Assembly (NCBI GenBank): GCA_036387255.1
Contig: DASVUC010000072.1
Span: 1-10,366, forward strand
Source of the DNA: DASVUC01 sp036387255
Lineage (GTDB): Bacteria; Planctomycetota; Phycisphaerae; Tepidisphaerales; Tepidisphaeraceae
Length of the DNA: 10,366 nt
Direction of reading: 5' to 3'
The stretch's first letter is position 1. The number at the start of each line of letters is the position of its first letter. Below, in pieces: positions 1 to 5,484 of this stretch. The position numbers and the translations under genes were made by a program. The notes under the pieces were generated by a model that saw only the letters and a program-made list of their open reading frames with translations, did no database searches and was not told the origin of the DNA.

Positions 1-197
1 ACAGCTACGCGATCGTAATCGACAAGCCGATCCTGGATCTGCTGAAGTTGGACAGCAAGACGCCGCTGGAGATCACGACCGATGGCACGTCGATCATTAT
101 CGCTCCGGCGAACAAGACACGTCGCGCCAAGTTCGTCGCCGCGGCGCAAGACACTTTGAAGAAGTACCCCAAGATGCTCAAGAGGCTTGCGCAATGA
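1..197 (+). CDS. AbrB/MazE-type antitoxin, C-terminal part (5' end outside window)
   Basis: The frame whose codons begin at position 3 is open to a TGA at 195-197 and gives 64 residues, starting SYAIVIDKPILDLLKL. The stretch DKPILDLLKLDSKTPLEITTDGTSIIIAP matches the second half of a SpoVT-AbrB swapped-hairpin DNA-binding domain, whose usual wording is lP.elle.LgL..Gd.leve..g..l.l.P. After it comes a basic helix (residues about 40-64, RRAKFVAAAQDTLKKYPKMLKRLAQ), which in such antitoxins usually contacts the toxin. The stop overlaps the start of the downstream Doc-like gene (ATGA), the classic antitoxin-first arrangement. By family knowledge it should bind and neutralise the toxin and repress its own promoter, which lies outside the window. 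The family call rests on about half a domain. Confidence 0.72.
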   Translation, partial: SYAIVIDKPILDLLKLDSKTPLEITTDGTSIIIAPANKTRRAKFVAAAQDTLKKYPKMLKRLAQ

Positions 198-577
198 GTC
201 CACTGTTTCTGACGCTCGCCGAAGTAATTGACCTCCACCGAATGGGGGTCGAGCAATTCGGTGGCGCGGCGGAAGCGCGCGATATGGGGCTGCTCCAATC
301 CGCCCTCGCAATGCCGTCATTGCAGTTTTCGGGTGAATACCTGCACGGCGACCTCGCTGCCATGGCGGCGGCCTATCTGTTTCACATCCTGAAAAACCAC
401 CCATTTGTCGACGGCAACAAGAGAGCGGGCGCCATGACAGCCCGCGTGTTTCTATTGATGAACGATGTGACTTTTGATCCGCCCGAAGATGAATACGGCG
501 ATCTTGTGCTAGGTGTTGCCGCCGGTGAGATCAGCAAAGAGCAGGCAACTGAATTCTTCCGCAAGCACGTCCGGTAG
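194..577 (+). CDS. doc: Doc/Fic-family death-on-curing toxin
   Basis: A 127-residue protein, the normal size for Doc. It carries the Fic-fold signature HPFVDGNKR at residues 69-77, with catalytic His69, Asp73 and the Asn75-Lys76-Arg77 tail. The N-terminal FLTLAEVIDLHRMGVEQFGG is also typical of Doc (family wording l.l.evl.ih...ie.fGG). Phage P1 Doc is a kinase that phosphorylates and inactivates EF-Tu, halting translation. Lysine at the seventh motif position, where AMPylating Fic proteins have glycine, favours the Doc group over classical Fic AMP transferases. The ATG at 194 overlaps the antitoxin stop, so translation is probably coupled. The gene ends three bases before the convergent yifB-type gene. 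P1 Doc is paired with a Phd antitoxin, whereas here the partner looks AbrB-like. The toxin family is confident; activity is inferred. Confidence 0.9.
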   Translation: MSPLFLTLAEVIDLHRMGVEQFGGAAEARDMGLLQSALAMPSLQFSGEYLHGDLAAMAAAYLFHILKNHPFVDGNKRAGAMTARVFLLMNDVTFDPPEDEYGDLVLGVAAGEISKEQATEFFRKHVR

Positions 578-580
578 ACG

Positions 581-2083
581 TCACAGCTTCCGATCCAACA
601 GTCGATATTGCACCGCTTCCGCCAGGTGATGCTCGGATATTGTTTCGGCGCCTTCGAGATCCGCAATCGTCCGCGCCACTCGCCTGACCTTGTCATACGC
701 CCGGGCGCTTAGGCCCAGCTCGTCCATGGCTTGTTTCATCAAGAGCAGGCACGAGTCGCTCAGTTCGCAGTGCTGCTTGAGCTGTTTACTGTCCATGCTG
801 GCGTTCGTGGTTTGGCCTTTGAATCGCTTCTGCTGGACGTCACGGGTGCGGGTGACTTGCTCGCGCATGCGGGCGCTGGTGGTGCCGGTGGTTTTGCCGG
901 TGAGCTCGCGGTACGGCACCGTCGGGACTTCCACGTGGATGTCGATGCGGTCGAGCAGGGGGCCGGAGAGCTTTTCCAGGTACTTGTTCTTCGCGCGGGG
1001 ATCGGTGGGATTGTGACCGGAGGCAGTGGGGTTCATCGCGGCGACGAGCATGAAGCGCGCCGGGAACTTAATCGAGCCGAACACGCGGGCGACGGTGACT
1101 TCGCCGGACTCCAGCGGCTGCCGCAGCGTCTCCAGCACATGCCGCGAAAACTCCGGAAGCTCATCCAGAAACAAAATCCCATGATGCGCCAGTGAAACCT
1201 CGCCCGGCCTCGGAATAGATCCCCCGCCGATCAGCGCCTGCGCCGTCGCCGAATGATGCGGCGTCCGCACCGGCCGAGAATCCATCAGCGCCACACCGTC
1301 CGGGAGCAATCCGAGCGCGGAGTAAATCCGTGTCGTCTCCAGCGATTCCATCCGCGCCAGTGGAGGCAAAATGCCCGGGATCCGGCTGGCGAGCATCGAT
1401 TTTCCCGTTCCGGGTGGACCGATCATCAGGAGGTTGTGCGCCCCAGCACAGGCAATCGTAATGGCTCGCTTGACGGCTTCTTGTCCACGCACGTCGGCGA
1501 AATCCAAATCCGGATTGAACTTCGAAAGCTCGTACGGTTCCCCGTCCAGTTCATGCGGCTCCAAATCCAACTGCTCGTTGAGAAATGAGATCGCCTGCGT
1601 GAGTGTGGTGACGGGGTAGACTTCAATGCCGTCTACGACCGCGGCCTCTTTGGCGTTCTCCTGGGGGATAATGACGCCTCGCATCTTGCGCTGCTTGGCG
1701 AGCAGCGCGAGCGAGAGTGTGCCTTTAATTTTGCGGACCCTGCCGTCAAGCGCCAACTCGCCCGCGATCAGGAAGTCTTTGTGCCGATCGTTCTGGATGA
1801 AGTTCGTCCCCCGAAGAACGCCCACCGCCATCGGGAGATCCAGCGCCGGCCCTTCCTTTTTGACGTCCGCCGGCGCCAGGTTAATGAGCAGCGCGTGGTT
1901 CGGAAACGCATACCCGGAGTTAATGATGGAGCGTTTAACGCGCTCAACTGATTCCTTAACAGCGGTCTGGGCCAGACCCACGATCGTCGTCTTCTGCAGC
2001 CCGCGGTTCGCGACGTCGACTTCGATTTCGCACGGATGCGCGTCAATGCCGACGAGGATGAAGGAGTGGATTTTCGAGAGCAC
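581..2083 (-). CDS. YifB/ComM-family Mg-chelatase-like AAA+ ATPase
   Basis: A 500-residue protein from the chosen GTG start, close to the usual length of about 500. Domains in order are an N-terminal ChlI/Lon-protease-like domain (about 1-170, beginning VLSKIHSFILVGIDAHPCEIEVD), a Mg-chelatase AAA+ core (about 190-390) and a C-terminal chelatase lid (about 405-500, GLSARAYDKVRRVARTIADL). Walker A is GPPGTGKS near 222-229 and Walker B is LFLDE near 304-308. The ComM homologue is a hexameric helicase promoting branch migration when DNA is taken up by transformation; other roles are poorly known. The GTG at 2083 fits the family N-terminus and has AGGGG nine bases upstream. An in-frame ATG at 2146 has a good GAAGGG upstream and would add 21 residues lacking family likeness. 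Oddly, the usual MNPCPCG cysteine segment reads MNPTASG here (about 350-356), with no cysteines in the following loop. Confidence 0.92.
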   Translation of the reverse strand: MLSKIHSFILVGIDAHPCEIEVDVANRGLQKTTIVGLAQTAVKESVERVKRSIINSGYAFPNHALLINLAPADVKKEGPALDLPMAVGVLRGTNFIQNDRHKDFLIAGELALDGRVRKIKGTLSLALLAKQRKMRGVIIPQENAKEAAVVDGIEVYPVTTLTQAISFLNEQLDLEPHELDGEPYELSKFNPDLDFADVRGQEAVKRAITIACAGAHNLLMIGPPGTGKSMLASRIPGILPPLARMESLETTRIYSALGLLPDGVALMDSRPVRTPHHSATAQALIGGGSIPRPGEVSLAHHGILFLDELPEFSRHVLETLRQPLESGEVTVARVFGSIKFPARFMLVAAMNPTASGHNPTDPRAKNKYLEKLSGPLLDRIDIHVEVPTVPYRELTGKTTGTTSARMREQVTRTRDVQQKRFKGQTTNASMDSKQLKQHCELSDSCLLLMKQAMDELGLSARAYDKVRRVARTIADLEGAETISEHHLAEAVQYRLLDRKL

Positions 2084-2235
2084 CGCGAGAAGCCCCTGAA
2101 TGTGATGGGGGAAGTGTAACGGCAGGGGCTGATTGGGGAAACACATTTCGGGCCCTTCGAGTGGGGAACGTTCTGGCGCAAGTTTCCGCGGCCGCTTTGA
2201 AAGCCGGGGGAGGGGCCGTAGACTTTTGCTTCTTT

Positions 2236-3744
2236 ATGACCAAGAAGCTGTACCTGGAGACGTTTGGCTGCCAGATGAACGTGCTCGATTCGGAGCTTGT
2301 TCTGGGCCAGCTGCGCGCGCGGGGTTATGAGTCGACCGATGATCGCGATGCCGCGGATGTCGTGATCTACAACACGTGCTCCGTGCGCGAGCATGCGGAG
2401 CAGAAAGTTTGGTCGCGGCTGGGCGAACTTCGGGAGGCGAAGAAGGCTCGGCCTGATTTGATCGTCGGCGTCATCGGCTGCATGGCGGAGCGGGAGGGGG
2501 CAAAGCTGTTTGGGCGGTTTCCGCACGTCGACATCCTGTGCGGGCCCGGGGAACTCGATAAGCTGCCATCAATGGTGCATAACGCGGTGGTGACGGGAGA
2601 GGGGAAGAGTGACGAAGCATCGGCGCAACGAAGTGACGAAGCGAACAAGAGACAGGTGGCGCTGATGGGGGCGACGAGTCGGAGGTCTTCGACGCTGGCG
2701 GCGGCGGAGGATTCGCTCGAGCTCTTGGACTTGTCCCGGGCCATTTCGCCTTCGGATGATGTGGCGCAGGCGTATGTGCGCATCACGCGCGGGTGCAACA
2801 AGTTTTGTACGTATTGCGTCGTGCCCTACACGCGCGGCCCGGAGGTGCATCGGCCCCCGGCGAACATCATCGATGAGGTCCGCAAACTGACCGAGGCGGG
2901 TGCGAAGGAAGTCACGCTGCTCGGGCAGACGATCAATCACTATCACTACAGGCATGGGGATGGGCGGGAAACCTCTTTCGCTGAGCTGCTTTATCTGATT
3001 CACGAAGCAACGCCTGATCTTCCGCGGCTGCGGTTTGTGACGAGCTTTCCGCGGGATTTCTCCGATGAAGCACTTCAGGCCATGCGAGACTGTGAGCGGA
3101 TCTGCCGTTATCTCCATGTGCCGGCGCAGCATGGGAACGATCGGATTCTGAAGTTGATGAACCGGGGGTACACGGGGCAGCAGTACTACGATTTTGTGGA
3201 GCGGGCGCGGGGCTATATGCCGGATGTTTCCATCGCCAGCGATTTCATTGTCGGTTTCCCGTCAGAGACCGATGAGGAGTTTGCGCAGACGGTGGAGATG
3301 GTTCGCCGGTGCCGGTTCAAGAACAGCTTTATCTTCAAGTATTCGCCGCGGCCGGGAACGATCGCGATTGATCGGTTTGCAGATGATGTGCCTGAAGAGG
3401 TGAAGCGCCGCCGGAACAATGATCTGCTGGCGGTGCAGCAGCAGATCTGCAACGAGATCAACCGCGAGATGATCGGACAGACGGTGGAGGTCATGGTGGA
3501 GGGGGAATCGAAGCTGGTGAGCCGACAGGCAGCGCGGCTGTCCAGGGTCGAACTGGGGTGGGAGAGGAAGTCTCTCGCCTGTGAAGAGGTGAAGACGCAG
3601 CTGGTGGGGAGGACGCGCGGGGATCTGGTGGTTTGTTTTGATGGGGCAATGTCGCTCAAGGGACAGATTCTCGACGTGCAGATCACGGATGCACAGGGGA
3701 TGACGCTGTTTGCGCAGCGGGTGGTCGAGCCGGCGCTGACCTGA
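2236..3744 (+). CDS. miaB: tRNA-2-methylthio-N6-isopentenyladenosine-37 synthase MiaB
   Basis: A radical-SAM methylthiotransferase of 502 residues that adds the 2-methylthio group to i6A37 next to the anticodon of tRNAs reading UNN codons. The N-terminal UPF0004 domain carries the three ligands of the auxiliary iron-sulfur cluster: Cys12 (ETFGCQMN), Cys48 (NTCSVRE) and Cys82 (IGCMAE). The radical-SAM core has RGCNKFCTYCVVPYTRG with Cys187, Cys191 and Cys194. LMNRGYT and SDFIVGFPSETDEEF are further family signatures. A TRAM RNA-binding domain follows from about 412. ATG 2236 is chosen because MiaB proteins begin just before YLETFGCQMN; the in-frame GTG at 2161 would add 25 unrelated residues. 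Between the first two domains (about 120-175) there is a long, charged, low-complexity linker with an eight-residue near-repeat. No strong Shine-Dalgarno sequence is evident. The gene is divergent from the YifB gene. MiaB is favoured over MtaB and RimO by the ETFGCQMN and YCVVPYTRG wording. Confidence 0.95.
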   Translation: MTKKLYLETFGCQMNVLDSELVLGQLRARGYESTDDRDAADVVIYNTCSVREHAEQKVWSRLGELREAKKARPDLIVGVIGCMAEREGAKLFGRFPHVDILCGPGELDKLPSMVHNAVVTGEGKSDEASAQRSDEANKRQVALMGATSRRSSTLAAAEDSLELLDLSRAISPSDDVAQAYVRITRGCNKFCTYCVVPYTRGPEVHRPPANIIDEVRKLTEAGAKEVTLLGQTINHYHYRHGDGRETSFAELLYLIHEATPDLPRLRFVTSFPRDFSDEALQAMRDCERICRYLHVPAQHGNDRILKLMNRGYTGQQYYDFVERARGYMPDVSIASDFIVGFPSETDEEFAQTVEMVRRCRFKNSFIFKYSPRPGTIAIDRFADDVPEEVKRRRNNDLLAVQQQICNEINREMIGQTVEVMVEGESKLVSRQAARLSRVELGWERKSLACEEVKTQLVGRTRGDLVVCFDGAMSLKGQILDVQITDAQGMTLFAQRVVEPALT

Positions 3745-3858
3745 TTTCTGTTACCCTATGGCAATGGACCCCGAGACGACGCAATCCCTCTCCTATGAGG
3801 ACCCTCTCGCAACACCAGCATCTACGTCTGGTCTGTCTTACTCCTGAAGATTTTCGCG

Positions 3859-4356
3859 ATGTACCTGTTCTGCGCGGCCCTGCCGGGGTTGGAGGGTTTC
3901 ATCTTCTGGATCGCCGACTTCTTCATGCGTCTGGGAGGCTCGCCGGATCTCCGCACATTGCTGCTTTATTCCATCCCGTACGCAGGCTTTCTGATTGCCG
4001 GCCTAATCATCTTCACGAAAGCTGAACAATTCGGCGATCGACTGCTACGGGGGGTAGCGCTCCCAACGGGACCGGCGCCAAGCTCAGTGGAGATGCAGGC
4101 GCTGGCCATCGCGATCCTGGGTCTCTACCTCGCAACCCAGGCTTTTCCGCACCTGATCGGATCCATTGTTCAACTGGTATTTGATTTTCGCTGGCGAGGG
4201 ACTTCGCGCAATGAGTATGCGAAAGGGCTGATTGGGCCAGTGCTGGAGCTTGGACTGGGACTGGCGCTGTTTTTTCAGGCGCGGGGCATCTCGATCATGT
4301 GGCACCGCTTGAGAAACGCCGGCCGGTACCACGAACCGCCTGACGAGCGAATGTAA
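3859..4356 (+). CDS. Hypothetical multi-pass membrane protein, probably 5'-truncated by a frameshift
   Basis: A 165-residue protein of unknown family from the first available ATG. Three or four hydrophobic segments are visible: about 1-22 (MYLFCAALPGLEGFIFWIADFF), 34-53 (around LLLYSIPYAGFLIAGLIIF), 80-108 (around LAIAILGLYLATQAF) and 124-141 (around GLIGPVLELGLGLALFF). It is therefore likely an inner-membrane protein. The same frame is open upstream to 3799 and encodes more hydrophobic sequence (IYVWSVLLLKIFA) that lacks a normal start codon. Another frame starting at ATG 3758 or 3764 (MAMDPETTQSLSYEDPLATPA) reaches a stop at 3845-3847. Joining the two by a -1 shift near 3810-3825 would give a natural protein of about 196 residues with an acidic cytoplasmic N-terminus. 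This may be a real mutation or a sequence error. No function can be assigned. Its neighbours are miaB upstream and a Fur-like gene downstream. Confidence 0.6.
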   Translation: MYLFCAALPGLEGFIFWIADFFMRLGGSPDLRTLLLYSIPYAGFLIAGLIIFTKAEQFGDRLLRGVALPTGPAPSSVEMQALAIAILGLYLATQAFPHLIGSIVQLVFDFRWRGTSRNEYAKGLIGPVLELGLGLALFFQARGISIMWHRLRNAGRYHEPPDERM

Positions 4357-4367
4357 AAGGATATATT
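4340..4367 (+). promoter_or_regulatory. Possible sigma-70-type promoter for the Fur-like gene
   Basis: CTGACG at 4340-4345 and TATATT at 4362-4367 are separated by 16 bases, resembling a -35/-10 pair. They lie at the end of the preceding membrane-protein gene in an unusually A+T-rich patch for this window. A start site around 4374 would leave a leader of about 45 bases before ATG 4420. This is a motif match only. Confidence 0.3.
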
Positions 4368-4419
4368 AGTCTTCAATGGCTTGCTCCCGGGTGTCTGCGG
4401 GCGTAAGCTCAACCGAAGT

Positions 4420-4938
4420 ATGAGCAAGGCCCCACACATTCTGCCGTCGCTTCCCCGGGGTTCAGCGAATCAGAACAAGCAGGCCGCCCCGTATGAACCC
4501 GTCTGTGCCATCTTTCGGCGCTACTTGCACGGCGAGAAGCTGAAGTTCACGCCCGAGCGGGCGATGATGCTCGACGCCGTCCTGCGGAAACAGGGGCTTT
4601 TCGATCCCGATCAGCTTGTTTCGGACTTGAAGCAGCTCGGCCATCGCGTCTCCCGCGCCACGGTCTACCGGACCCTCGCCCACCTACAGGATGCCGGCGT
4701 CTTGAAGCAGGTGTTTTTCGACAACAAGCGCTCGTACTACGAAGTGATCGCCGGGCGACAGCCCTATGATTACCTGATCTGCGTGGCCACGGGCAAGGTA
4801 ATTGAGTTCAGCAGCGACAAGCTCAAGAAGCTGCGCGACGAGATCTGCAAAGAGCATGGGTTCGACCCGATCTCGCACCAGTTCCACATTTATGGGGTTA
4901 GCGCCGAGGGGACGGCCATGGGTGGGAAAGAGAAGTAG
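4420..4938 (+). CDS. Fur-family transcriptional regulator lacking most metal-binding residues
   Basis: A 172-residue protein from ATG 4420; an in-frame TTG at 4381 would add 13 residues. The winged-helix DNA-binding domain (about 28-110) is well kept, including the recognition helix in SRATVYRTLAHLQDAGVLKQV. The dimerisation domain follows (about 111-160), with LICVATGKVIEF aligning to LICLDCGKVIEF of E. coli Fur. My by-eye alignment shows most metal ligands missing. The HHDH motif reads PYDY (115-118), E. coli His33 aligns with Leu60, and Glu108 aligns with Lys136. Of the four zinc cysteines only Cys121 remains (the others are Thr124, Ser161 and Ala166). Asp117, Glu129, His146 and His153 are kept. 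The protein probably still binds DNA as a dimer but should not sense iron, zinc or manganese in the usual way. About 28 N-terminal residues are an unstructured-looking extension. Targets are unknown and the adjacent genes give no clue. Confidence 0.88.
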   Translation: MSKAPHILPSLPRGSANQNKQAAPYEPVCAIFRRYLHGEKLKFTPERAMMLDAVLRKQGLFDPDQLVSDLKQLGHRVSRATVYRTLAHLQDAGVLKQVFFDNKRSYYEVIAGRQPYDYLICVATGKVIEFSSDKLKKLRDEICKEHGFDPISHQFHIYGVSAEGTAMGGKEK

Positions 4939-4968
4939 TGGGATCAGTAAAACACCCCACGAAAATAG

Positions 4969-4981
4969 GCGATTTTATCGC
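4969..4981 (-). terminator. Small hairpin followed by T-rich tract, possible weak terminator of the small ORF
   Basis: Read on the minus strand, GCGAT-AAA-ATCGC forms a five-base-pair stem with a three-base loop, followed by CTATTTTC. It sits about 30 bases beyond the stop of the candidate small gene at 5011-5097. The stem is short and the T run is interrupted, so this is a weak call. Confidence 0.25.
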
Positions 4982-5010
4982 ACTTGCTTGCGCAGATTCG
5001 TGCCTATGAT

Positions 5011-5097
5011 CTAGCACAGCGCGGCGAAGGTCGCGAGGGTAAGGATGGCAATCTTGAGTTTCGGATTCCAGAAGATCGGGGTTACCAGCGCGGCCAT
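5011..5097 (-). CDS. Candidate small hydrophobic protein (28 residues)
   Basis: The minus strand encodes MAALVTPIFWNPKLKIAILT followed by LATFAALC and a TAG stop. The evidence for translation is a strong Shine-Dalgarno match, AAAGGAG (5115-5109), eleven bases before the ATG at 5097. Two short hydrophobic stretches flank an NPKLK polar patch; residues about 14-28 (LKIAILTLATFAALC) could form a short membrane helix or an amphipathic anchor. I do not recognise the peptide. Small membrane proteins of this size often act as subunits or regulators of larger membrane complexes, but no partner is apparent: the flanking genes are two plus-strand transcription factors. It could be a chance ORF, or the tail of a decayed longer gene, since the frame stays open upstream to 5211. 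Confidence 0.4.
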   Translation of the reverse strand: MAALVTPIFWNPKLKIAILTLATFAALC

Positions 5098-5127
5098 GAG
5101 TTGATGTACTCCTTTGGTCCCGGGAGA

Positions 5128-5144
5128 AACAAAGTCAGTGCCAG
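5128..5144 (-). promoter_or_regulatory. Sigma-54-like -24/-12 motif
   Basis: The minus-strand sequence CTGGCACTGACTTTGTT resembles the consensus YTGGCACGN4TTGCW. The -24 element CTGGCAC is perfect and the spacing is correct. The important -12 GC reads GT, which weakens the call. The implied start site (near 5117) is only about two bases upstream of the AAAGGAG of the candidate small gene, an unusually short leader. The window contains no sigma-54 activator. Confidence 0.2.
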
Positions 5145-5281
5145 GCGGGACCGTGGGGTGCAACTTACACGGGCAGTCGAGATGGCTGCAAGAAAAGCCG
5201 TGAAGGTGCAACAGCAGGGGTGGTAGGGCCTGTGCCGGATGCGTTGCAAAAGCATCACGTGAAGCGGGTCACGCCGGCGCC

Positions 5282-5298
5282 TTGTTTCCGAGAAACAA
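5282..5298. repeat. Perfect 7-base inverted repeat TTGTTTC-CGA-GAAACAA
   Basis: TTGTTTC (5282-5288) and GAAACAA (5292-5298) are exact reverse complements with a three-base spacer. The dyad lies about 190 bases before the AraC-type gene and suits a dimeric regulator operator. It lacks a following T run, so it is not a terminator. No protein can be assigned to it. Confidence 0.4.
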
Positions 5299-5484
5299 CT
5301 TCCGCGTCGAGGGTGCACAGGCAGGAGACGAATGACCGATGATTCCGCACCAAGGCATTAAATGTTGTTGCTGATTTTAATGAGCCCGCTTGAAACTTAA
5401 GTCCAGATACATAAACGTTTTAGTTCGAGAGCCGTAGCGCGAGACTGAGGGGGCGTCCGAACAGATTCGATTTCCCACTGGAAC

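Larger units (their letters stand above)
4939..5484. other. 546-base intergenic region between the Fur-like and AraC-type genes
   Basis: There is no conventional gene here. The plus-strand reading from 4984 to 5226 (80 residues, TTG start) has no recognisable family and looks like chance. The supportable contents are a candidate 28-residue small gene on the minus strand (5011-5097), a sigma-54-like motif upstream of it (5128-5144), a small hairpin (4969-4981) and a perfect inverted repeat (5282-5298). The last 180 bases or so, more A+T-rich, are likely the control region of the AraC-type gene, but I could not identify a convincing promoter there. No tRNA fold was seen. Confidence 0.6.

Noticed and set aside
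1768..2526. Minus-strand ORF of 252 residues spanning the yifB-miaB divergent region
   Set aside because: It overlaps both real genes in wrong frames and has no recognisable domain; its basic, repetitive C-terminal half is typical of a shadow.
3795..4025. Plus-strand ORF of 76 residues over the membrane-protein gene
   Set aside because: It lacks the hydrophobic pattern and is out of frame with both pieces of the proposed frameshifted gene.
4939..4960. GTGGG...CCCAC hairpin as terminator of the Fur-like gene
   Set aside because: The stem is only five pairs with a large loop, and it is followed by A-rich, not T-rich, sequence on the plus strand.
4984..5226. Plus-strand ORF of 80 residues in the intergenic region
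   Set aside because: It has a TTG start, no ribosome binding site and no family likeness. The minus-strand small ORF at 5011-5097 is the better candidate for this stretch.
5390..5418. TTGAAA with following TACATA/ATAAAC as a promoter of the AraC-type gene
   Set aside because: The spacing is wrong (12 bases to TACATA), and no good -10 hexamer occurs at 16-18 bases.
5416..5436. TTCGAGA resembling a tRNA T-loop
   Set aside because: The flanking bases do not form a T stem, and no acceptor or anticodon arm could be found around it.
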